From contig CANRFB010000010.1 in NCBI GenBank assembly GCA_947629785.1, positions 1-54,415 on the forward strand: DNA of 54,415 nucleotides, in the 5' to 3' direction. How positions within the stretch are numbered: position 1 is the stretch's first letter; each line of letters opens with the position of its first letter. Under the pieces are notes generated by a model. It did not search any database. It worked only from the letters and a program-made list of their open reading frames with translations, and was not told the origin of the DNA. Below are positions 8,329 to 16,130 of this stretch, piece by piece. This stretch comes from an uncultured Clostridia bacterium. GTDB lineage: Bacteria; Bacillota; Clostridia; Oscillospirales; Ruminococcaceae. Made by a program: the position numbers and the translations under genes.

Positions 8329-9420
8329 TTACGCCTTGTCTCCAAAAGAAATACCCAGATGCCTTGCGGTTACAACAAGCTGATGGTCCTCGGTGACGAA
8401 TTTCGTCTTTCCCGCAACTTCTTTCAGCGGATTCTCGGTGATGATACTCTTTACCATGGCAACAGAATATCCGTACTTCTCGGTTTCAATAAGCTTAGCC
8501 GCGCGAACGCCGAACTTAGTGGCAAGAACACGGTCATATGCAGACGGACTTCCGCCGCGGAGCATATGTCCCGGAACGCATACCCGCGTTTCAATGCCCG
8601 TGCCTTTCTGTATCTGCGCCGCAAGACGGTTCGTTGCAGTGGTGATCCCCGCTTCCTGACGAAGCCGTGCGCGCTCTTTCTTTTTCAGCTTGGCTTCTTC
8701 CACGTCGAACGCTCCCTCCGCAAAAGCAACTATGGAGAACGTCTTTCCCGCGTCACTGCGCTTTTTGAGGGCTTCAATTACCCTGTCCGGGTCATAGGGT
8801 ATTTCGGGAATGATTATAATATCCGCGCCGCCCGCGATTCCCGAATAAAGCGTGAGCCAGCCCGCCTTGTTCCCCATTATCTCGACCATTAAAATTCTGC
8901 TGTGGGAAGCGGCGGTGGTGTGCAGACGGTCAATAACGTCCGTTGCAATATCGACCGCGGTGTGAAATCCGAATGTTACGTCCGTTCCGTAAATATCATT
9001 GTCAATGGTCTTGGGCAGACCGATAACGTTCAAGCCCTCCTCGGAAAGCAGATTTGCGGTCTTGTGCGTGCCGTTTCCGCCGAGAGTAAGCAGACAATCA
9101 AGCTTCTGCTTCTTGTAGGTGTCTTTCATAGCCTTTATCTTGTCAACATTGTCCTCACCGATGACCGACATCATCTTGAACGGCTGACGCTTCGTGCCGA
9201 GGATAGTTCCGCCGCGGGTGAGTATTCCCGAAAATTCGGAGGGGTCCATATCCCGTGCTATATTATTTATAAGCCCGTAGTAGCCGTTCTGAATACCGAC
9301 TATCTCTACTTTGTCCTCGCCCATTCTTTCAAAACAGGCTTTTGCCACACCGCGTATGGTAGCATTCAGACCGGGGCAGTCGCCGCCGCTTGTAAGTATG
9401 CCTATTCTTCTCTTTGCCAT
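8329..9420 (-). CDS. pfkA: 6-phosphofructokinase (mixed ATP/PPi-type residues)
   Basis: A 363-residue glycolytic enzyme that phosphorylates fructose 6-phosphate. Landmarks: GGDCPGLNA near the N-terminus, RGGTILGT, GGNGT (114-118) and the catalytic loop PKTIDND (136-142) with Asp140 as base, followed by HTTAASHSR and MGNKAGW. Gly117, at the position of E. coli Gly104, is the ATP-type residue. Lys137, at the position of E. coli Gly124, is typical of PPi-dependent enzymes. Asn116 replaces the usual Mg-binding Asp of GGDG. This combination fits the long 'group III' PFKs, whose donor cannot be called from sequence alone. AGGAGG precedes the ATG. A 52-residue ORF lies 63 bases upstream on the same strand and probably shares its transcript. 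The stop codon is followed at once by GAGTTAAG repeats. Confidence 0.9.
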   Translation of the reverse strand: MAKRRIGILTSGGDCPGLNATIRGVAKACFERMGEDKVEIVGIQNGYYGLINNIARDMDPSEFSGILTRGGTILGTKRQPFKMMSVIGEDNVDKIKAMKDTYKKQKLDCLLTLGGNGTHKTANLLSEEGLNVIGLPKTIDNDIYGTDVTFGFHTAVDIATDVIDRLHTTAASHSRILMVEIMGNKAGWLTLYSGIAGGADIIIIPEIPYDPDRVIEALKKRSDAGKTFSIVAFAEGAFDVEEAKLKKKERARLRQEAGITTATNRLAAQIQKGTGIETRVCVPGHMLRGGSPSAYDRVLATKFGVRAAKLIETEKYGYSVAMVKSIITENPLKEVAGKTKFVTEDHQLVVTARHLGISFGDKA

Positions 9421-9483
9421 TGTATGATTCCTCCTATAATAAATTTGACAAGCCGGTTATGGGTTTAAATGGAATAAAGGCAG

Positions 9484-9642
9484 TCAAGATTCAACCTTGT
9501 CAGGATCGCTTTCACTTTTTTTGCGCGGCAGATATTTTTCATCGCCGCTTTCGATATAGAGCATCAAGTTATTTATCTCTTCTGCCGTCAAACCCACTGC
9601 TTTCAGTCCAAGTATCAAACGAGCCATTTCCTGCATTGTCAT
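9484..9642 (-). CDS. small ORF upstream of pfkA (52 aa)
   Basis: Not recognised. The product begins MTMQEMARLILGLKAVGL and has a helical, moderately charged composition ending in a Lys/Ser/Asp-rich tail. AGAAAGG lies at suitable distance from the ATG, and a near-consensus promoter is 48 bases upstream. Because pfkA follows in the same orientation after 63 bases without an obvious terminator, this ORF probably leads that transcript. TAEEINNLMLYI resembles a short helix-turn-helix-like stretch, but that is weak. It could also be the surviving 3' end of a larger lost gene. Confidence 0.55.
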   Translation of the reverse strand: MTMQEMARLILGLKAVGLTAEEINNLMLYIESGDEKYLPRKKSESDPDKVES

Positions 9643-9689
9643 ACGATTGCGCCCTTTCTTATAATCTCAAGGTTTTTGCTTACAATTAT

Positions 9690-9718
9690 ATTATACCATA
9701 TAATTTTTATTATTGCAA
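9690..9718 (-). promoter_or_regulatory. promoter of small ORF + pfkA
   Basis: On the minus strand: TTGCAA (9713-9718), 17-base spacer, TATAAT (9690-9695). The -35 box is immediately next to the AAGGCTGAGCC end of a palindromic repeat. Confidence 0.7.
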
Positions 9719-9957
9719 CAAGGCTGAGCCTTGACCCTTTCAGATTTTACTTAGTGATTTCTAACTAATGCCTGCCGTGAGGCAAAGAAAAGCTAAATCT
9801 GCAAAAATTTACGCCTATATAGTCGAAAAATTTTTTATAGATTACGCCTTACTTGATGCACGGTATACTTAGGCGGAAAATAACAAAATATCGCCTGCTC
9901 TTAACTCTCAACTCTTAACTCTTAACTCTTTAATTACGCATTACGAATTACTAATTA
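9719..9957. repeat. palindromic intergenic element plus CTTAACTCTCAAC and ATTACG repeats
   Basis: Another near-complete copy: AAGGCTGAGCCTTGACCC, TGCCGTGAGGCA, a decayed centre (ACGCCTATATAGTCG), CATGCACGG, then GGAAAATAACAAAATA. The right end is replaced by tandem ACTCTTAACTCTCAA heptads and then ATTACGCATTACGAATTA. That tail supplies the TAG stop of the next minus-strand gene. Confidence 0.75.
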
Positions 9958-11336
9958 TCAGAGTAGGCAAGCCCCATAAGCAGCCAGAAAAACGGCGCAA
10001 CAGTTACCGCGCTCGCCCCGAAAAACGCCTGTATGGCATATCCAAGAACCGCCGCCATCAGCCCAAGCCTGTACCAATTATCAAAACCCTTTATGCCTTT
10101 TATTAACCGCACTATCGTCATTATCAGCAATGCTGTATACACTATCAGCGACGGCAGACCGCGAGTCGCCGCCGTGTATAAATACTCGTTGTAACTCCTG
10201 TCCAAGCCGTCTGTCTGCAATTCCGCCCGCTCTAATTGGTAGGACGCCATCAGGTCCGGTCCTACCCCCAACAGCGGCTCGTCCGCTATCATTATTGCAC
10301 TCCGCTCCGCGCCTATTTTCCACAAACTGTCGTCATTTACCGGCGACGGCGACGCCACTATAAACAGCCTGTTAAACGCGTCCGTGTACGCTATCGGTTT
10401 ATCCCGTAAATATATACCTTGCGTTAATGATACTATTCCGAATACTGCCAGTATACACGACGCAACTATTCCCAAGCGGCGCAGGGGCGTTTTCAGTATG
10501 CTTTCGGGAAATGTCTCACGCTTGCGGTTTATTATGGTCACTATAGTTATTATGACTATATCCGCGCCTATGCCGATAAGGGGTATTACCGACGAAGTGA
10601 ACAGCCCCGTCAGGAAGAACAGCACCGCCGCAAACCCGTAAAACCGCGCGGTCTTTGCGTTCTTTTCCCAGACCGCTCCGGCAATCGCAATTCCGCTGAC
10701 TATTGTCAGGAACGTTCCGTAAAATATCGGGCTGTCCGACAATCCGCTTGAAAGATGCACGTTCTTTAAAAGGATTATCGACGGCAGTTTACGGAAATCC
10801 GACGGGAATCCCCACGGAATGTGCTGCATTACCGCAAACGCCGCCTGTCCTATCCCCGAAAGCGTAAGCAGGATAAACAGATTTTTTATGACTTTGCGGT
10901 CCGTAACGCAGGTGGCAAGCAGGAATATCCCGAAATACGCAAACAGCGACAGAAGCCCCTCATACCTGCCCGTTTCTCCCAAAAGCGCCGTTGCCGTGTG
11001 AGCGGAATTGCCGTCCGTCAGCACAACTCTGTAATAGGAAGCCGCCGCCAGCACCGCCAGCGCAACTATCAGGAACGCCGCGGGCGTGTCTTTGAACTTT
11101 ATGTCTTTCCGTAACAGCAGCACAATGTAGAAAAGTATGCAGGAAAATCCCGCCACATACAGGAACGAACCCATAAATGCGTTGGCTTTTTCAACCAGCG
11201 TAATGACTATCCCGCCTATGAAAAGTATTATTACACACGCGTAAAGCAGACCGTTTTTCCATTTTTCCACGGTGGACTTATTCATATTCAGTATGAAATT
11301 TGATTTTTCGGTAGTCCCGAATATAGTCTTTGGCAT
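9951..11336 (-). CDS. O-antigen ligase / Wzy-like polytopic membrane protein
   Basis: 461 residues with about ten to twelve membrane helices. Near the C-terminal third a soluble loop contains EPLLGVGPDL and SYNEYLYTAATRGLPSL, the pattern of the Wzy_C / O-antigen ligase superfamily. These proteins move or polymerise lipid-linked glycans on the outer face of the membrane. In a Gram-positive the likely substrate is a capsule or wall polysaccharide, but no glycosyltransferases are nearby to specify it. The ribosome site GGAGG is 7 bases from the ATG and lies directly behind the rny terminator, so expression needs either read-through or a promoter inside that short gap. The stop codon comes from an intergenic ATTACG repeat. 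Confidence 0.7.
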   Translation of the reverse strand: MPKTIFGTTEKSNFILNMNKSTVEKWKNGLLYACVIILFIGGIVITLVEKANAFMGSFLYVAGFSCILFYIVLLLRKDIKFKDTPAAFLIVALAVLAAASYYRVVLTDGNSAHTATALLGETGRYEGLLSLFAYFGIFLLATCVTDRKVIKNLFILLTLSGIGQAAFAVMQHIPWGFPSDFRKLPSIILLKNVHLSSGLSDSPIFYGTFLTIVSGIAIAGAVWEKNAKTARFYGFAAVLFFLTGLFTSSVIPLIGIGADIVIITIVTIINRKRETFPESILKTPLRRLGIVASCILAVFGIVSLTQGIYLRDKPIAYTDAFNRLFIVASPSPVNDDSLWKIGAERSAIMIADEPLLGVGPDLMASYQLERAELQTDGLDRSYNEYLYTAATRGLPSLIVYTALLIMTIVRLIKGIKGFDNWYRLGLMAAVLGYAIQAFFGASAVTVAPFFWLLMGLAYSDN

Positions 11337-11352
11337 TTCCTTACCTCCAAAT

Positions 11353-11377
11353 AAAAACCCCGTGGTTTAACACGGGG
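11353..11377 (-). terminator. intrinsic terminator downstream of rny
   Basis: On the minus strand CCCCGTG, 6-base loop, CACGGGG, then TTTTTATT. It lies between rny and the Wzy-like gene, about 10 bases before the latter's ribosome site. Confidence 0.85.
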
Positions 11378-11400
11378 CATTTTTTCCAAGAGAAACGGAA

Positions 11401-12960
11401 CTACTTGGCGTATTCCACCGCGCGGCTTTCTCTTATAAGATTTATCTTGATCTGTCCGGGGTAATCCATTTCGTTTTCTATCCTCTGGGCGATCTCGCGG
11501 GCTACGATAGCCATTCTCTCGTCGTTTATCTTTTCGGGGAGAACCATTATGCGGACTTCACGTCCCGCCTGAATGGCATATGACTTCTCAACGCCCTCGT
11601 AGGACTCGCAGATCTCTTCAAGCTTCTGCAAACGCTTGATGTAATTTTCATAATTTTCGCTTCTTGCACCGGGTCTTGCTGCCGAGATCGCGTCCGCCGC
11701 CTGAACCAGTGAAGCGATAACCGTTTTCGGTTCAACATCGCCGTGGTGGGCTTCGATAGCGTGGATAACGTCGGGATTTTCCTTGTATTTCCGGCAAACG
11801 TCAACGCCTATCTGAACGTGTGAACCCTCTATTTCGTAGCTGAGCGCCTTTCCTATATCGTGGAGAAGTCCCGCTCTGCGGGCAAGGTTCGCGTCAACGC
11901 CAAGCTCGGAAGCCATTATTCCCGCAAGGTGCGCAACTTCAATGGAATGTTTCAGCACGTTCTGACGGTAAGAAGTACGGTAATAAAGCCGTCCGATAAG
12001 GCGGACAAGTTCGTGGTTCAGACCGTGAACGTTGGTTTCCAGAACGGCGCGTTCGCCCTCCTGCTTAATTTTGTGTTCAACTTCGCGGCGGGCTTTGTCT
12101 ACCATTTCCTCAATGCGCGACGGGTGGATACGTCCGTCGGCAATAAGTTTTTCCAGAGCGATCCTTGCCACTTCGCGCCTTGCCTGATCGAAGCAGGAAA
12201 GGGTGATGGCTTCGGGGGTATCGTCTATGATAAGATCAACGCCTGTAAGTGTTTCCAGAGTGCGGATATTCCGTCCCTCACGGCCGATAATTCTGCCCTT
12301 CATCTCGTCATTCGGCAGGGGAACTACCGAAACAACGGTTTCGGAGACCTGATCCGCGGAACATTTTGAAATTGCAAGTGAAATGAGGTTCCGAGCCTTT
12401 TCCTCACACTCGTCCTTGAGCTGCGTCTCATACTGCTGGATCTTTACGGCTTTTTCGTGGACAAGCTCGCTTTCCAGCATGGAAAGCAGGTGTTCCTTTG
12501 CCTGATCCATGGTAAACTGTGAAATTTTCTCCAGAATTTCCATCTGGGATTTTTTGATCTTCTCGGCATCTTCCAGTTTTTCGTCCACCTGTTTGAGCTT
12601 TTTCTGGAGCTGCTCCTCTTTCTTCTCGATGTTGTCGCTTTTCTTGTCGAGATTTTCTTCTTTTTGCTGGATACGTCTTTCCTGACGGGACATATCGCTG
12701 CGGCGTTCCTTGATCTCCTTTTCCAGTTCGGAACGGCTCTTGTGTATCTCGTCCTTGGCTTCCACCAGCGCGATCTTCTTTTTGTTTTCGGCTTCTTTCT
12801 TGGCGTCTTCGATAATGCGCTCGGCTTCCTTTTCGGCGGAACCTATTGCGGATTCAGCCTGCTGCTTGCGGTAGTTTATTCCGACTTTAAACAGGATAAA
12901 TCCGGAAATTCCCGCGCCCACAACAAAAGCGATTATTCCGACTATGATCGTTGTGACCAA
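11401..12960 (-). CDS. rny: ribonuclease Y
   Basis: 519 residues, the usual length. One N-terminal membrane helix (about 3-25), a long charged coiled coil (about 32-190), a KH RNA-binding domain with [10 protein letters not shown] (222-231) and an HD phosphodiesterase domain with the metal-binding pair His367-Asp368 in LLHDIGKA. RNase Y is the membrane-tethered endonuclease that starts mRNA decay in many Firmicutes. A good promoter lies 345 bases upstream, so the transcript has a long leader, which could allow self-regulation by cleavage; this is inference. It is divergent from thrS. Confidence 0.95.
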   Translation of the reverse strand: MVTTIIVGIIAFVVGAGISGFILFKVGINYRKQQAESAIGSAEKEAERIIEDAKKEAENKKKIALVEAKDEIHKSRSELEKEIKERRSDMSRQERRIQQKEENLDKKSDNIEKKEEQLQKKLKQVDEKLEDAEKIKKSQMEILEKISQFTMDQAKEHLLSMLESELVHEKAVKIQQYETQLKDECEEKARNLISLAISKCSADQVSETVVSVVPLPNDEMKGRIIGREGRNIRTLETLTGVDLIIDDTPEAITLSCFDQARREVARIALEKLIADGRIHPSRIEEMVDKARREVEHKIKQEGERAVLETNVHGLNHELVRLIGRLYYRTSYRQNVLKHSIEVAHLAGIMASELGVDANLARRAGLLHDIGKALSYEIEGSHVQIGVDVCRKYKENPDVIHAIEAHHGDVEPKTVIASLVQAADAISAARPGARSENYENYIKRLQKLEEICESYEGVEKSYAIQAGREVRIMVLPEKINDERMAIVAREIAQRIENEMDYPGQIKINLIRESRAVEYAK

Positions 12961-13304
12961 TCTGTTTACCTCCTTTATAAGATAATACTTCGGAGGCTCA
13001 AATATCTGATTTTCAATTTACAAATTCCGACGCTGCGCCGTATATTCCGTACAGCGTGCAAAAACCGTGACCATTCCTGAAAAAATAGTCCTGCGGCGGT
13101 ATATGTTCCCGTGCTTTTGGGAACGATTTATCGGTATGCCTGCCCGTTCGTTTCCGGACGGGTCATACTTGCACCTAATAAATAAAATATATGAAAACCT
13201 TCTATTTCAGCCATAGAAGTAAGAAAAATATTGAACAGCAATTTATTCTTACGGTTTAGAAGAAATTTCCAAACGCGATATTTATATATTGCATTCATTA
13301 TTTT
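12961..13304 (-). promoter_or_regulatory. long structured 5' leader of rny
   Basis: About 340 bases separate the promoter from the rny start and hold no ORF I can support. On the transcript strand there is a nested stem in which GTATG pairs with CATAC outside and CCCGT with ACGGG inside (about 13,131-13,170). A second hairpin is GTTCCC, loop AAAAGCAC, GGGAAC (about 13,104-13,123). The leader ends with an AAAGGAGG site. I do not recognise a known riboswitch. Confidence 0.45.
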
Positions 13305-13333
13305 ATTTTAATATAAATCCTTTCAAATGTCAA
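13305..13333 (-). promoter_or_regulatory. rny promoter
   Basis: Minus strand: perfect TTGACA (13,328-13,333), 17-base spacer, TAAAAT (13,305-13,310). Confidence 0.7.
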
Positions 13334-13397
13334 GGAAAATTATACAATTTGACACTATTAAATAATAAATCACCCTTTTATATGTGAAAAAAGACGA

Positions 13398-13426
13398 TTG
13401 ACAAAAAATTTTTTTCGTGATATATT
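13398..13426 (+). promoter_or_regulatory. thrS promoter
   Basis: Perfect TTGACA (13,398-13,403), 17-base spacer, TATATT (13,421-13,426). Transcription would begin near 13,433, at the base of the T-box leader. Confidence 0.75.
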
Positions 13427-13439
13427 TAAAGTGTATCAT

Positions 13440-13712
13440 ATTATGAAAGCTTCGATAAGGAAGGCATCATACAGGGCGAAAGCCCGAAAAACGGTTCACA
13501 GAGAGTTCCCCGTAAGCTGTGAGGGGAACGTTCCGAAGTATTTTGCACACCGCCTTTGAGCCCGTCCAATAAACGGCGCCCCGCTCCCGTTACCGAGCGC
13601 AAAAGATGTATACGCAGAGTCGTGAATTTTGTAAAATTTACAAAGCGTATATAAACTTGGGTGGAACCGCGAGTAAATTCGTCCCTTGATAGAAATATCT
13701 TGGGACTTTTTT
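13440..13712 (+). promoter_or_regulatory. T-box leader (tRNA-Thr sensing), specifier ACC
   Basis: The diagnostic T-box TGGGTGGAACCGCG is at 13,658-13,671. It is followed by the intrinsic terminator GTCCCTTGATA / TATCTTGGGAC with TTTTTT (13,681-13,712). Upstream is a Stem I region with AGAGAG and the CCTTTGAG motif. The triplet just before GCCTTTGAG, ACC at 13,549-13,551, sits where the specifier codon lies in known leaders and reads Thr. Uncharged tRNA-Thr would stabilise the antiterminator and raise thrS expression. Confidence 0.92.
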
Positions 13713-13761
13713 ATTTGTATAGAATTCTGGAAATAATACTATATGTAAAGGAGAAATTATT

Positions 13762-15711
13762 ATGATCAAGCTTACTCTTAAAGACGGATCGGTCCGCGAA
13801 ATCGAAAGCCCCATGCCCGCCGCCGAGGTGATAAAGGGCATAGGAATGGGTCTTTACAAAGTTGCCTGCTGCGTGAAGATCGACGGCGCGGTGAAAGATC
13901 TGCGCACGGTCATTGACAAGGACTGCACTTTTGAAGTTATGACATTTGATTCCGAGGAGGGCAAAAAGACTTTCCGGCACACCGCGTCGCACATTCTTGC
14001 GCAGGCGGTGAAAAGGCTTTACCCCAATGTGAAACTTGCGATAGGTCCTGCCATTGACGACGGTTTCTACTATGATTTCGACACGGAAAAGGCATTCACC
14101 GCCGAGGATCTTGCCGCTCTCGAAGCGGAAATGAAGAAGATCGTCAAAGAAAGCATTGACATTGAACAGTATTACCTTTCCCCCGATGAAGCGATCTCCA
14201 TGCTGAAAAAGATGGACGAACCCTACAAAGTGGAGCTTTGCGGCGAACACGCAGGCAAGGGCGAAGATATAAGCTTCTACAAGCAGGGAGATTTTACCGA
14301 CCTTTGCGCAGGTCCGCACCTTATGAATACTTCCGCTGTAAAGGCATTCAAGCTTACAGCCTGCACCGGCGCATACTGGCGCGGCGACGCCAAGGGCAAA
14401 CAGCTTTCCAGAATTTATGGAACGGCGTTCCCCAAGGCAAGCGAACTTGAAGCACATCTCGCCGCCGTTGAAGAAGCCAAGAAGCGGGATCACAACAAGC
14501 TGGGACGTGAACTGGAATATTTTACGACTGTCGACTATATCGGACAGGGACTGCCTATACTTCTGCCCAAGGGCGCAAAAGTTATCCAGATACTTCAGCG
14601 CTGGGTTGAAGATCTGGAAGATTCAAAAGGCTACGTCCGCACCAAAACGCCGTACATGGCAAAGCGGGAACTGTACAAAATTTCGGGACACTGGGATCAC
14701 TATCTTGACGGAATGTTCATTCTCGGCGACCCCAACGACGAAACCAAGGAATGTTTCGCGCTCCGCCCCATGACCTGTCCGTTCCAGTATCAGGTGTTCC
14801 TGAACAGGGCGCGTTCCTACAGGGATCTGCCTATGCGTCTGGGTGAAACTTCCACGCTTTTTCGCAACGAGGACAGCGGCGAAATGCACGGACTTATCCG
14901 CGTGCGCCAGTTCACAATTTCCGAAGGACATCTTATTCTCCGTCCCGAACAGCTTGAGGAAGAGTTCCGCGGCTGTCTGGAACTTGCAAAATACTGTCTT
15001 GACACTGTAGGGCTTCTTGACAAATGCACATTCCGTTTCTCCCAGTGGGATCCTGCAAATCCCAAGAACAAGTACGAGGGCACTGCCGAACAGTGGGAAG
15101 AAGCGCAGGCTGTCATGAAAAAGATCCTCGATCACATCGGTCTGGAATATACTATCGGTATAGACGAAGCTGCATTCTACGGACCGAAATTGGATATTCA
15201 GTACAAGAACGTATACGGCAAGGAGGACACTCTTGTAACCATTCAGATAGATATGCTGCTTGCCCAGAGGTTCGGCATGGAATACACCGATGTAGACGGA
15301 AAGAAGAAGAATCCCTACATCATTCACAGAACGTCTCTCGGCTGTTATGAAAGAACCCTTGCATATCTTATTGAAACCTACGCAGGCGCGCTTCCGCTTT
15401 GGCTTTCGCCCGAACAGGTACGTATACTTCCCGTTACGGACAGGGCGGCGGAATACTGTCAGACTGTTTACGAAAAGCTGAACAATCGCGGCATACGCTG
15501 CACCATAGATTCCCGAAAAGAGGGCGTCGGCTACAAAATTCGTCAGGCGCAGCTTGAAAAGATACCTTACTTCTTCATTGTAGGCGACAAGGAAGCCGAG
15601 AGCAGAACGCTTTCGCTGCGTTCGCGCAAGGACGGCGACCTTGGTGCAATGCCCATGGACGAAGTTCTTAACAAAATTTTCGAGGAAAACGACTCGCGCG
15701 CAAGGCTGTAG
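13762..15711 (+). CDS. thrS: threonyl-tRNA synthetase
   Basis: 649 residues, in the family range. N-terminal TGS domain; second additional domain with HTASHILAQAVKRLYP and the editing-site zinc-type motif; class II catalytic core including RPMTCPFQYQVF, motif 2 RNEDSGEMHGLIRVRQF and motif 3 HRTSLGCYERTLAYLIE; C-terminal anticodon-binding domain. It charges tRNA-Thr with threonine. GGAG is 9 bases before the ATG, and the gene is controlled by the T-box leader upstream. The final codons (ARL and stop) fall within CAAGGCTGTAGCCTGC of an intergenic repeat, a minor change of the C-terminus. Confidence 0.97.
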   Translation: MIKLTLKDGSVREIESPMPAAEVIKGIGMGLYKVACCVKIDGAVKDLRTVIDKDCTFEVMTFDSEEGKKTFRHTASHILAQAVKRLYPNVKLAIGPAIDDGFYYDFDTEKAFTAEDLAALEAEMKKIVKESIDIEQYYLSPDEAISMLKKMDEPYKVELCGEHAGKGEDISFYKQGDFTDLCAGPHLMNTSAVKAFKLTACTGAYWRGDAKGKQLSRIYGTAFPKASELEAHLAAVEEAKKRDHNKLGRELEYFTTVDYIGQGLPILLPKGAKVIQILQRWVEDLEDSKGYVRTKTPYMAKRELYKISGHWDHYLDGMFILGDPNDETKECFALRPMTCPFQYQVFLNRARSYRDLPMRLGETSTLFRNEDSGEMHGLIRVRQFTISEGHLILRPEQLEEEFRGCLELAKYCLDTVGLLDKCTFRFSQWDPANPKNKYEGTAEQWEEAQAVMKKILDHIGLEYTIGIDEAAFYGPKLDIQYKNVYGKEDTLVTIQIDMLLAQRFGMEYTDVDGKKKNPYIIHRTSLGCYERTLAYLIETYAGALPLWLSPEQVRILPVTDRAAEYCQTVYEKLNNRGIRCTIDSRKEGVGYKIRQAQLEKIPYFFIVGDKEAESRTLSLRSRKDGDLGAMPMDEVLNKIFEENDSRARL

Positions 15712-15938
15712 CCTGCAATAGAGTTAAGAGTTAAGAGTTGAGAGTTAAGATATTGACATAAACCGTTAGTGTTCTTTTCTTAACTTAATGCGCGACAGAC
15801 TGCACTTCATGCCTGCTGTGAGATAAAGTAAAGTTAAATCTACAAAAATTGAGAGTTGGGATATAAGCGTTACTGCAATATCTCAACTCTCAACTCTTAA
15901 CTCTCAAAACTTATTTGCAGATTGCGCTTTGCTTCATG
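15702..15938. repeat. palindromic element with the central hairpin replaced by a nested palindrome
   Basis: Begins inside the thrS stop region with AAGGCTGTAGCCTGC, then GAGTTAAGAGTTAAGAG. Further on it shows TGCTGTGAGATAAAGTAAAG, the left arm. Instead of the CCCGCCTATATAGGCGGG core it has TTGAGAGTTGGGATATAAGC / ATATCTCAACTCTCAAC, followed by the right arm (TTTGCAGATTGCGC, CATGCACGGTATAC). Both halves of the outer arm are intact around the swap. Confidence 0.7.
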
Positions 15939-16130
15939 CACGGTATACGCCACGCAGAAGATAACAAAATAAAGCCTGAAAGGGTGCAGGCTCAGCCTGC
16001 CTCACGGCGAACGCCACGCGGAAGATAACAAAATATAACCTGAAAGGGTGCAGGCTCAGCCTGCCTCACGGCGAACGCCACGCGGAAGATAACAAAATAT
16101 AACCTGAAAGGGTGCAGGCTCAGCCTGCCT
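15939..16130. repeat. 64-bp tandem repeat, three units
   Basis: Units start at about 15,939, 16,003 and 16,067. Units 2 and 3 are virtually identical: CACGGCGAACGCCACGCGG, AAGATAACAAAATATAACC, TGAAAGGGTGCAGGCTCAGC. Unit 1 differs mainly in the first half. Each unit equals the outer end of the palindromic element. The last unit runs into the coding end of the neighbouring transglutaminase gene. There are no spacers, so this is not a CRISPR array. Confidence 0.85.

Noticed and set aside
8206-8892. 228-codon plus-strand ORF over the pfkA 3' half
   Set aside because: Shadow of pfkA and of the repeat region; no motif and no start signal.
12961-13304. Known riboswitch (ZTP, THF, c-di-GMP) or 6S RNA in the rny leader
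   Set aside because: None of their conserved cores could be found; only generic stems are seen.
13711-14493. 260-codon minus-strand ORF across the thrS start
   Set aside because: Opposite strand of thrS and its leader; codon pattern belongs to thrS.
15939-16130. Tandem repeat as a CRISPR array
   Set aside because: Units are joined without unique spacers and no cas genes are present.
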